NCBI GenBank assembly: GCA_034509425.1
Contig: JAVTVJ010000001.1
Coordinates: 12,667,501-12,731,500 of the forward strand
DNA: 64,000 nucleotides
Direction: 5' to 3'
Origin: Eopsaltria australis
Taxonomy: Eukaryota > Chordata > Aves > Passeriformes > Petroicidae
The notes beneath the pieces were generated by a model. That model saw only the letters and a program-made list of their open reading frames with translations, was not told the DNA's origin and did not search any database. How positions within the stretch are numbered: position 1 is the stretch's first letter; every line of letters begins with the position of its first letter. Shown here one piece after another: positions 51,382-61,121 of the stretch. The position numbers were made by a program, and so were the translations under genes.

Positions 51382-54300
51382 AGTGCTACAACAAAAACTC
51401 TGTGATACATGCTTGAAGAATCTCTGCATGGCAAAACACGCCCATAGTGACAAAGACAGGGCAATGGTTACTGTGTCACCATCCCAAAATCTGGATGGAG
51501 TATTAGGCAATGCCAGGCAGCAACAGGTAACAACTAAGCAGTCAACTGGGCTTGCCTGGGCTTGCTTGGGAGTCCATGGTGCCACTGCTACTAGAGCTGG
51601 TGATAAAATCACTCCTTGAAGGTTCAGGAGAAAGTAATCAGGTGAAGGGAAAGGGTAAAAAAGGAGTGTAAAAAAAGAGTGTCAAAAGCAAGGCAATAGG
51701 AAGAGAAAAGAGACAAAGCAACCTTCCAGAAAAAAAAGCAAACACTCATGACGCTCAGCTACAAAAAGCCTGGAAGACACTCAGCTAAGACCACAGAACA
51801 GCAATAGCAATTTGAATGGAAAAGCAATAGCATCTTATACACGTGGCAGGACCTTTTCTGTGGCAAGGTATTTATCAAGTTTTCCTATTTCTAATGCATT
51901 TTACAGGAGAGAATAATGTATTTGATCCCATTCTTTTAAGAGCGTGATTGGAGGGACTTCTTCAGACATGATCTTAAAAATCTTTGCAATCAACAGTGTT
52001 TTATTAGAATAGTAACTCTTGAAGAAATAAATCTTATACTCCAGCAGCCTTTCTACAAATTAAGAACTGTTTTCTCCCAAGGTGCATTTGCCAGATACAT
52101 GTTCTCATGTATTTGTTCAAGAATCATTCATGTTTTTTGTCTACAGAGGAAGAAAGTTTTTAAGGTATGGTACATCCTTATTAATTTCCCATGAGAGAGT
52201 TGACTCTGGGACTCACGAGGCGCGGTGAATTGCCATCAAACTTATTTCATGACCACTGAATATCTGTTCATTTGCCCTTGTCAAAGGTGAATGACAGTAG
52301 CTTCTAGCTGGTTTCCTTTTCCAAAAAGCTCCCTGTCATTGTCATGGTTTCCCTCAAGGGGTTCCATGGCAATCCTAGGAGAGCTGATAGGCTAAATCCT
52401 ACAAGTATCCATCCAGTCTGGTGTCCTCCTTCCAAATACAGCTTTGGAAAACAATGCAAAAAAACTACAATGATTAGATATGGAATAACTAGTTTTCCAA
52501 CTTAAACTCTTCCTACTCAGTAATATTTATATTTTATTCTACAGCCAAAGTATATGATTTGTATGTCTTCTGGGAATAATTTCATTTTTAATTTTTGTAG
52601 TCCTTTATCTTCTTTCTATTCATATGAAAAAAAATTGTTTTAAAGCTCACTAAAATAGTCATTCTCATTACATATTTCATAGTTCAGTCAAATGTTTTAT
52701 GAAAAGTACATCTTCCTGTCCGTTCTGCATGTTCCTTAATATAACTCCATGTTTCTTCTTGTTTTATGAGATATACTGGAAGGTCCTGATTATCTTTCCT
52801 ATTTTTATACTTTTAACCATAATACTTTCTTAGTTTGGAAATCCCAGTCATCTTAGGCATGCTTTCCACAACTATTTATATCCTATCTGTAGTAATCAGA
52901 GCCTTTATTTCCATTGGATATTAAATGAGCATGTCGCTTTGTATTTTTGGTAATGAAGTACACAATGAACAGTGAAAATTTACTTGAGTTTTGCTCACAA
53001 AGCCCAGCTGAGAGAGTTAATTTGGACCACAGGATGTTTCTTCACCATTTCTCTCTCTGTTGCCTTCAATTTTTAAAAATTAATTTAATCTCTTATCACA
53101 TCAGTCAGGTATTTCAGAACCATGGACTGTGTTTATAGTCCTCCCAACTTGACTAAATGGATTGTGTTTCACAAATTTTGTCATTTTAGTTGCTCACTAC
53201 TTTTTGTCAAGTTACTGGGAAGCAAATGAAAAAAAATTTCCAGATAGCACTTCAGTAATCCACTTCTCCACATCTACCTGAGTTTTCATGTTATGATGAT
53301 AATTAATTGTTTCATTCCATTATTTGGTTTCTATGTCTCGGATAGCTTGGTTTTCTGAATAGTGATGCTATTGTTTCTCATCTCAGTGGCTCAAGTAATG
53401 ACGTTCTTTTGTTTCACACCTCAGGGGTTCTCACTAAGGTACTTTTTCTAACAGGCAGTTCTAAATCCAAGACACCACAGGCATTCTTACATATAAAACC
53501 TTCGTTACCTTAAGGAGGAACAGCACTTTTTCTTGGAGCATTTGGAATTTGCAGCATTCTACCTACAAAGCATTTGGAGACAGTAGCAAGTATCACTCAA
53601 TAGACTGTGCCACTGTAACGAGCTACTAGAGAGGCTGTGCACTTTCTTCTAGTGAAGACACAGAAATTTTCATTATGTGTATACAAAATATTTACTATCT
53701 AAAAATGTCCAGAACTGGAACTTAATTAATATTTGCCCTCAATAAAAAAGAAATCAGATATTTAACTTATTCCTTGAATGAAAAAAATTAAATACATACA
53801 GAATTTAAAAATAAATACATCCTTGCACACACATAAAAAACCCACTTTCTTGAGCATCGAGTGAAATATCAAATGGCAAGATGAACGAATTATTGATTAC
53901 TCTACTGTTACTAATAATTTTGAAAAATAACATGATATCTGACTTTAAAATACAGTAGATGAATATAAACAATCTTCCTTTTTCCAGAAAAGAAATTCTT
54001 TTCCACAACGACTGAAAATGATTACTCAATTGTTCATAGTAACAAAATAGTTCATACTGCAAAATGAAAACTTTGCAACTGCAGGCACTCTGTAAACCAG
54101 CTTGCAGAAGGCTGAAGGGTGAAGAATTTATTTTCATGTAAATTAAATGCCTGTATTTCAGGTAGAACGATCCCTTCCTCCTTGCCATATTAATTTCGAA
54201 ACTAGATTAAATAGTTCATCAAGTTTTTTTTCCAAAGCAGTTAGCATTCTAAAATGGAAGTGCTGTCTCAAGGCTAGAAACACATGTGTACTGTATAACA

Positions 54301-54519
54301 AAATTTTGTTTAATGAAGTCATAAAGTAACAAGATTTGATACACTCTTCCAAATTTCATCAAGAAATCATTTTTAGGAGTTCAGAGTCACAGCCTATATA
54401 AAAACTCTCAAGAGACTCTTCCTCTCTTAAATGGGTAATATGAATGCTCTTCATTCTCACAAAACTCCACACTGCTCAGTTCCACTATGCCATTTGCTTT
54501 CTTGTAGTCTAACTGGGCC
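51382..54519. other. Unrecognised intergenic DNA between LTR and CR1 pair
   Basis: AT-rich sequence without convincing coding regions, RNA genes or repeats that I recognise. The longest frame (53805-54188, minus, 127 codons) has no motif and no conserved context. Confidence 0.6.
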
Positions 54520-55385
54520 CAGAGAATGGAGGAGTTATGTGCAGATGGTGGCCAGTCACAAGTGGTGTTCCTCAGGGCTCTGTGTTGGGACCTGCCCTGT
54601 TTAATATCTTCATTGACAACCCCAGTGATCAAGTGAACCCTCAGTGACTTTGCACCAAGTTGTACAGAAGTGTTGATCTGCTGGAGGGGAAGAAGACTCT
54701 GTAGAGGGATCTGGACAGGCTGGATTGATGGGCTGAGGTCAGTGGTCTGAGGTGCAACAAGGCCAAGTGCCAGATCCTCCACCTGGGTCACAACACCCTA
54801 GGCAGTGTTACAGGCTTGGGGAAGAGTCACTGGAAAGCTGCTCAGCAGAAAAGGACCTGAGGGTGCTGGTGACAGCAGCTGAACATGAGCCAGGGTGTGC
54901 CCAAGTGGCCAAGAAGGCCAATGGCATCCTAGTCTGGATCAGTAATAGTGTGTGGCCAGCAGGACAGTCTGCCCAGTACTTAGCATTGGTGAGGCCACAC
55001 CTCAAATCCTGTGTTCAGTTTGAGCCCCTACAAGGAGGACATTGAGGTGCTGAAGAAGGGGAATGGAGCAGATGAAGGGTCTGGCACATAAATCTTACGA
55101 GGAACAGTTGAGGATGCTGGGGTTGTTTAGCCTGAAGAAAAGGCAGCTCAGGGAAGGCCTTATTGATCTCTACAACCACCTGAAAGGAGGCTGTAGCCAG
55201 GTGGTGGTCAGTCTCTTCTCCCAGGAAACAAGTGGCAGGACAAGAGGGCATAGCCTCAAGCTGTGCCAGGAGAGGTTCAGGTTGGACATCAGGAAGGTTT
55301 TCTTCTCTGAAGGGGTGGTTAAGCATTGGAAAAAGCTGCCTAGGGAAGTGGAAGAATCCCAGTCCTTGGAAGCGTTCAAACAGCA
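54520..55385 (+). mobile_element. CR1 LINE fragment with decayed reverse-transcriptase end
   Basis: The first part translates in pieces to the CR1 ORF2 motif [19 protein letters not shown] but is broken by several stops. The rest follows the CR1 consensus to GGAAGCGTTCAAACAGC, where it stops without the usual 3' tail. The 151-codon frame at 55063-55518 is a by-product of this element. Confidence 0.85.
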
Positions 55386-55511
55386 TGTGACAAGATTTTG
55401 TTATTCATTTGTCACTTCTACTGTTTTACAAACCTCCCCTATAGGCCATCACAATCCTTTCCTCAAAACTAAGACTCCCAAAAACAGAATCAGTTATGCT
55501 TTTGTGAGGTT

Positions 55512-56576
55512 TGGATGAGTGGACAGTGGGGTGGATTGAGAACTGGGTGAGTGGCAGATCCCAGATGATCATGATCAGTGGCACAGGATCTAGTTGGAGG
55601 ACTGTCATCATTGTTGTCAAGACTCACTACTGGGTCCAGTGTTGTTTAACTTGTTCATCAATGACTTGGATGAAGGGACAGTGGCCTCTTCAGCAAGTCA
55701 ACTGATGACACAAAGCAGGGAGGAGTGGCTGAAACCCCAGAGGGCTGTGCAGCCCTTCAGAAAAGACCTCAACAGGGTGGAGAGATAGACAAAGAACCTT
55801 CTGAAATTCAACCAATGTATACACAGGTTCTGGCACCTGCGAAAGAGTAACCCCCCGTGCCACTACAGACTGAGTGTCGAACTGCTGGAAAGCAGCCCTG
55901 CAAAGAAGGACCTAGTAGTCCTGGTGGACTACAAGCTGTCCATGAGCCAGCAGTGCCCTTGTGGCCAAGAAGGCAAATGGGATCCCGGGATACATTAGAA
56001 GGAGAGCATCACTAGCAGGTCAAGGAAGGTGATCCTGCCCCTCTACTCTGCCCTAATGGGGCCACATCTGGTGTTCTACGTCCAGTTCTGGGCTCCTCAG
56101 TACAAGAGATGGGGTTCCTGCAGTGGATATAGTGGAGGGCAACAAAGACGATTAAGGGACTGGAGCACCTCTCTTATGAGGACAGGCTGAGAGATTTGAG
56201 CCTGTTCAGCCTCAAGAAGAGATGACTGAGAGGGGACCTCATCAATGCGTGCACGTATCTTAAGGGGGGTGCCAAGAGGCTGGAGCCAGGCTCTCCTCGG
56301 TGGTTCCAAGCAGTAGGACAAGAGGCAACGGGCAGGAACTGATACACAAGAAGTCCCACCTCAACACAAGGAAGAACTTTAGTGTGCAGGTGACTGTGCA
56401 CTGGAATAGATTGTCCAGAGAGGTTGTGGGGTCTCCCCCACTGAAGATATTCAAGAACCATCTGGACACAATTCTGCACCCTGTGCTCTGGGATGACCCT
56501 GTCTGAGCAGAGATTGGACCAGGCAACCCACTTTGGTCCCTTCCAACCTGACCGTTTCTGAGATTCTGTGATTGTG
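55512..56576 (+). mobile_element. Second CR1 LINE fragment, same orientation, with intact 3' tail
   Basis: It starts in the same ORF2 region as the previous copy (SVLFNLFINDLDEG-like segment near 55640) and runs through GGTTCCAAGCAGTAGGACAA to CCCTTCCAACCTGACC and ATTCTGTGATTGTGTGA. Frameshifts and stops make it non-coding. It is separated from the first copy by about 125 bp of other DNA. Confidence 0.85.
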
Positions 56577-56829
56577 TGAAACAGCACCGAGATCTGGACT
56601 GGTCGAATTGTTTTACGGCAGACGAAGCGAGACTTCACACCTGTGGCCCCTCCCTGGCTGCTGCCCGGGCTGGCGGGGACACGCCCGCTGGAGACAGGAG
56701 CGCACCCACGGCCCCACCTGATGCCTTAGGTTTTAACTTTTTATTTTTCCACATCAGGACTGCTCTAGTGTATGACTCTATGACTACATAAATTGTCATC
56801 TAGTGTTCTGTTACTGTCATTTAGACAAA

Positions 56830-57148
56830 ACAATTTCTCTCTAAGCCGGAGTTTCAAGGACATACTGTTTCTACAAAAGCCCAAAATGTAAACATCCATG
56901 GACAGCAGCAAAGAGAAGAAAGGGACAAACTAGGGATAGGACTTCAGGACTCTAAGCTGGAATTGGACAATGAGTTTCTGACATGCAGATGGACCGAAGG
57001 TATATCTGTCCAAAAAACACGTGCTAGTTTTGGGTGTAGCCTCTGCGAGACTCCTGCATGGCCCAAAGTGTACCTTGTTTTAATAAATACTTCTTTTATT
57101 CTTTTAACTCTGTCCAGCTTCTGTTTCAGGTCAGCCTTTTGTAAGGCA
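56830..57148 (+). mobile_element. Probable ERV LTR 3' part next to SMCHD1 CpG island
   Basis: The stretch has AATAAA at 57082-57087 followed by CTTTTATTCTTTTAACTCTG, CTTCTGTTTCAGGTCAG and AAGGCA, resembling the R-U5 end of a common avian LTR. Upstream text such as GGACTTCAGGACTCTAAGCT fits the same family from memory. The 5' limit is uncertain. The element ends where the CpG island starts. Confidence 0.5.
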
Positions 57149-57610
57149 CCACGCCCGCGCCGCGCGCAGCGGCCGGTGGGGGGCGGCCGCGGGCGCAGCA
57201 CGCGCTCCCATCGCCCGGCCCGCCTGCGCCTCCTGTGGCCACGATCCCGAGCCTGATCCCGATCCCGCTCCGGCCCCACCCGGCGGCGGAAATGGCGTGA
57301 GGCGGGGGGCGCCAATTCGTTCCGAGGTCGCAGCGCCGAAGCGGCACTTTCGCTGCCAGGTCCTTCCCGCCCGCCTGCCCGGGGCCGCCCCGAAACCGCA
57401 AGGAGCGCCACCGCCGCCCTCCCCCTCCTTCTTTCCTTCCCTCCTCTTCCGGGCCCCCACGGCGCCTCTTTCCCCGGCTTCCGGGCTGGCGCCTCCTCCT
57501 TCCCCGGCTGGGACGTACTTTGCCGGGCGGGGGCGCTGGCGGGCCCGGCAGCAGGAGCCGTCGCTGCCGCCATCGCTGAGGGACGGTTTCTGTCTCCTCA
57601 GCTCCCCAAC

Positions 57611-57790
57611 ATGGCAGCAGCGGCGGGAAGCGGCCGCGCATCTCGCAGGCCGCCACTGCTGACCCCTCGCGGCAACGGGGACCGCACCGTGTTTCTCTTC
57701 GACCGGCGCCGGGAGCAGGCGGACCCGAACGAGAAAGTGCTCAGCTATGGCAAGGAGAACTACCGCGCTTTCCACAGCGCCGTCTGCCAG
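57611..57790 (+). CDS. SMCHD1: SMCHD1 coding exon 1 (5' end of gene; rest outside window)
   Basis: The exon begins at an ATG in the context CCAACATGGC and ends at CAG|GTACGC, giving 60 codons in phase 0. Residues 24-33 (DRTVFLFDRR) and the ending FHSAVCQ parallel human SMCHD1 (HRTVYLFDRR and the CVCQ at its exon 1 end). The alanine/arginine-rich leader of about 22 residues is variable in the family. The exon starts the N-terminal ubiquitin-like region. The GHKL ATPase and SMC hinge domains lie in exons beyond 64000; I found nothing resembling exon 2 in the window. SMCHD1 is a non-canonical SMC protein that silences clustered and repetitive loci and, in mammals, the inactive X. It follows NDC80 on the same strand, as in human. 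Confidence 0.9.
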
Positions 57791-58149
57791 GTACGCAGCA
57801 GGGCGGGCGGCGTCGGGCGCGGCGGTGGCGGTGCTCCATGGCTGAGGGTCCGTCCCCGCGGCGCTGGGGCTGGAGGGCGGCCGGATCGGGGCGGGGGTGT
57901 CACAGCCCGCTCTGGGGCCTCTGCACTCGCCGCCTGCCCGTGAACTTTGTTGCCGGGACAGGTGGGCGGCCATGGAGGGGAGAGCGCGCCCGCCCCTTCG
58001 GCGTCGCCTTTCTCCCACAGCCCGAGAGGCCGGTGCGGGGCGGCGGCAGCAGCAGCCCCTGGCGGCGGGCGGGAAGGCAGCGGGCGGCCCCGAGCGCCCC
58101 CGCGCGGGCAGCGGCGGCGGCGATGCCGCGCTCCGGAGGGTGTTTGTAG

Positions 58150-58226
58150 CTGACGCGGTGCTTGGCGTTCGGTCCCAGCGCGGGCTCGGGGATCTCGGAG
58201 GTCTCTTCCAACCTAAATCGTTCTCT
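58150..58226 (+). mobile_element. CR1 3'-end remnant inside SMCHD1 CpG island
   Basis: GATCTCGGAGGTCTCTTCCA followed by ACCTAAATCGTTCTCTGG matches the CR1 3' terminus (usual form ...GAGGTCTTTTCCAACCTTAATGATTCTATG). It still contains CpGs, in line with its location in the island. Confidence 0.6.
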
Positions 58227-59079
58227 GGCTCTGTTTCTGCTGTCCAGGGTGTTGGCAATAAGCGCCGTTTCCCGTCCGCAGCGGTGGCTGCCATTTAAAT
58301 ACCGCGTCTGGCGGCGCCTTTGCCCTGTCGCCCGTCCTTTCGGTTCTTTTTCCCTGTCGTGACGCGAAACGAAACTTACTCCGTCCTCACAGCTCGGAGA
58401 GGTGGAGATTGTTTTCCGCGTACGGCCTGTTTGCTGTAGTTTGCTGGCACTACCAGTAGGCATCGCCCATTTCTGTCATGGTTTCGTTTTCTGAGCGACT
58501 GATATAAATAGCATAGACCTGTTAGCTGCCTGCATGTTTTACCATGTGAAATGCGCTGAAAAATCAGCTCTAAATTTTTGTACTAATTTAATCAGATTTT
58601 TAAAAAGAGTTTTCTTTATCCAGTATAATTTGCACTTAGTTTTCTAGCGTGTAAATTCTATGTTTTACATATAGATGGGATATAATAAATACCTGTTTTA
58701 CATTTGAATAAATAGAATTATTTCTAAATTTTATAAAATTTATCTGTTATCTATAAACGATGTAAATACTACCGAGTGTCACTTTTATACGTAATACAAC
58801 TTTATCACGATGAAATATATAATTAATATAACTATATGTATAATAACTAATTATATATAAAATATAGAAAAGTATGTCTTGAGAAAAAAATAACTAAACA
58901 AATAGTATATAAATTGTTCTATGTCTGGACAGTGTTTAATGTAATGGCTTCCTACTGTGGTGGAAGCTTTGAGTTATCAATGTTGGAGGGAATAGCTGTC
59001 ACGTGTGATTGCCTCCCTCTTGCACAGTTCTGTTTCTGTGTGCAAAGTGGCATATCCATCATCCAGCAGAGGCACTGAA

Positions 59080-59222
59080 TCTTAAGGCAGTATCATCTTC
59101 TCTAGAAGTGTCCAGAAAAGGAGTAGAGGTGGCACTCTGTGATATGGTTTAGTGAGTGTGATGTTTTTCAGTTGAGGTTGGACTTGGAAGTCTTTTCCAG
59201 CTTTTTGATTCTGTGCTTCGGT
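59080..59222 (+). mobile_element. CR1 LINE 3' fragment in SMCHD1 intron 1
   Basis: GGTGGCACTCTGTGATATGG, GTTGAGGTTGGACTTGGAAG and CTTTTTGATTCTGTGCTTC follow the CR1 3' end in order. About 140 bp. Confidence 0.75.
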
Positions 59223-61067
59223 ATTCAGAAGTAAAGTGGTTATGAAGTGTTAGCACATCCGTTGGTCTGATCAGTGCCCCTAAAGTTCATCAGACTGGAA
59301 GAAACAAAAAAAATGAGTAGAATAAAGAAATGAGTACACTTTATGCAGTGTAGCATCTGGAGAAGCTAGACAGTGGGGTGGGTTCATGACCTTCCAAGAG
59401 TTTGTATCTCCAGTGAGTAATTACGAGTATTACATAATTTTCTCCAAGAGTTGTCTTAATGGATTGCATCACAACTGTACCTAGCAGATGAATTGCAAGA
59501 ATACTTCACATTCTCAGTAGTCTAGGCAAATATGTGGGTGATGAACCCAACCCTCTTTTCTTAGATCTTGTAATTAATTGATGGGCTGAGTTTGACACTT
59601 ATTTACAATTTATTCTAGAACAGTCTGTCTTTTCATGGTTTTTTAATATATACTGCACACTCCAGTGACTTAAATGTTTCCATGCATCCTCATGGCATTC
59701 TGTAGTTCACAGAGCTTTTGGCATAATTGTAGTTTTATAAAGAAATAAGCCATCATCACCAGCTGTGACAAATCTCGGGTACAAACAGCTTCGGGGATTT
59801 TTTTACCCGAGAAATGTATTGACATTTTGAAGTTGGCACCTTAATGCTCTTAGGCAGACTTCTTGCATGGGCAGCAGAGCATTTGAGAAGCCTGGTGCTG
59901 CAAAGTAGACCTTGCTATGTTTGAATGTGGTGCCTGGGAAAGTAAAATTTTTAATATGTTTAATATCACAAGCCTTATCACTGGTCCTGGTGGCTGTTTT
60001 GGGTGTTAAGGAGAATGGGGTCTGTGCTCTTAAAAACTTATGCAACAAGAACCTCGGCTGCATTTCCTTAGAGTAAGACCTTCTCCAGTAACATGACAGT
60101 CAGTGAGTGCAGTCAGAGATGCCTCTGTCAGCGGCTAGTTTTGGTGTGATGACTCTTTGCACTGAGGAGCTTTCGTCATCAGACTTTGACAGGATGCTGA
60201 GCTGGGTGGATTGACATATGGCCTGTAAATGCTGGTGCAGTGAAAACAGGCAGAGGGTTGAGATGTTTGATATCTCATGTCTCCTACACCAATAGTATAC
60301 GAGTCCTAGTTGGATTTCTGGAAGAACATTCTGGCATCTCAGTGTCCCAAGATCTTTGTGAATTGTGTTTCTCTGAGTGTTCTACTCCAAAGTTCCCGAT
60401 TTCTGGCATCCTGAAAGTTGCAACTAATTACTTTCAGAAAAAGTAATGAACGGATTCACCAGCTTGGGACAGACTTTCCTAGCTTTGTGGTGCTGAAAAC
60501 GCGGCCGGGAAGTGATGAAAGATAAGGAAGAACGATTCTTTTGTTAAGCAGATCTGAATTCGTTCAGGCTAAGGTGAAGCGTAATGTTGTATTCACTTTC
60601 GGCCATTAAAGGTGTTAGACACTGTCCGACTGCTTGATTGGGCAAATACCACACATGCAGCAGTTTTGAAGGGTCCTGTCTGGTGGCTCACCCTCACTAC
60701 AGGCTCAAATTACGATGGACTTTCATTGGCAATTTATCATGCAACTGGATGATGTTACTGCAGCAGCAAAAGTGCTCCCACGTATTCCAGTCTGCCAGCC
60801 TGAGCTGTGAATGTGGTCACGGCTGACAAGGATGCCAGAAATGCTAAGCTGTTGGAACTATTTATGTTGTGAACATCTTCCTATGGCGCAGGAGAATTTT
60901 TTTGAATAGAACTGGATGTGTAGGAGTCAATTGCAGTATGTGATGATCCTGAGTTGAAAATACTTGAGTACCTGAAGGCATGATCTTAGGCTGCTACTTC
61001 TGAGACATTGGGGTTTTTTTCATAATGAAGAGAGAAGGTATTTTCTTGTTTGTGTAGCAAAATAATT

Positions 61068-61121
61068 GATTCAGCCACTTCAGGCTGAATCAACCCAAAT
61101 TCAACCACTTCAGGTTGATTT
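61068..61121. repeat. 30-bp tandem duplication of a short hairpin
   Basis: Arm GATTCAGCC (61068-61076), loop ACTTCA, arm GGCTGAATC (61083-61091) is followed 30 bp later by TCAACC (61101-61106), loop ACTTCA, GGTTGA (61113-61118). The second copy carries matched changes in both arms. It lies in SMCHD1 intron 1. Confidence 0.8.

Larger units (their letters stand above)
57130..58340 (+). promoter_or_regulatory. SMCHD1: SMCHD1 CpG-island promoter
   Basis: GC- and CpG-rich DNA surrounds exon 1 with sharp borders: LTR sequence to the left and AT-rich intron to the right. Two CTTCCGGG ETS-type sites lie at 57446-57453 and 57478-57485, and AACATGGC across the start codon resembles a YY1 site. No TATA box is visible, so start sites are probably dispersed in 57440-57600. 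Long open frames on both strands here reflect lack of stop codons in GC-rich DNA. Confidence 0.8.

Noticed and set aside
55063..55518. 151-codon frame as a possible novel gene
   Set aside because: It follows the CR1 3' consensus, a non-coding part of the LINE, and runs beyond the element edge by chance.
57131..58294. 387-codon open frame on the minus strand opposite SMCHD1 exon 1
   Set aside because: It lies wholly in a CpG island where stop codons are rare; composition is alanine, arginine, glycine and proline with no domain, and another frame on each strand is also long.
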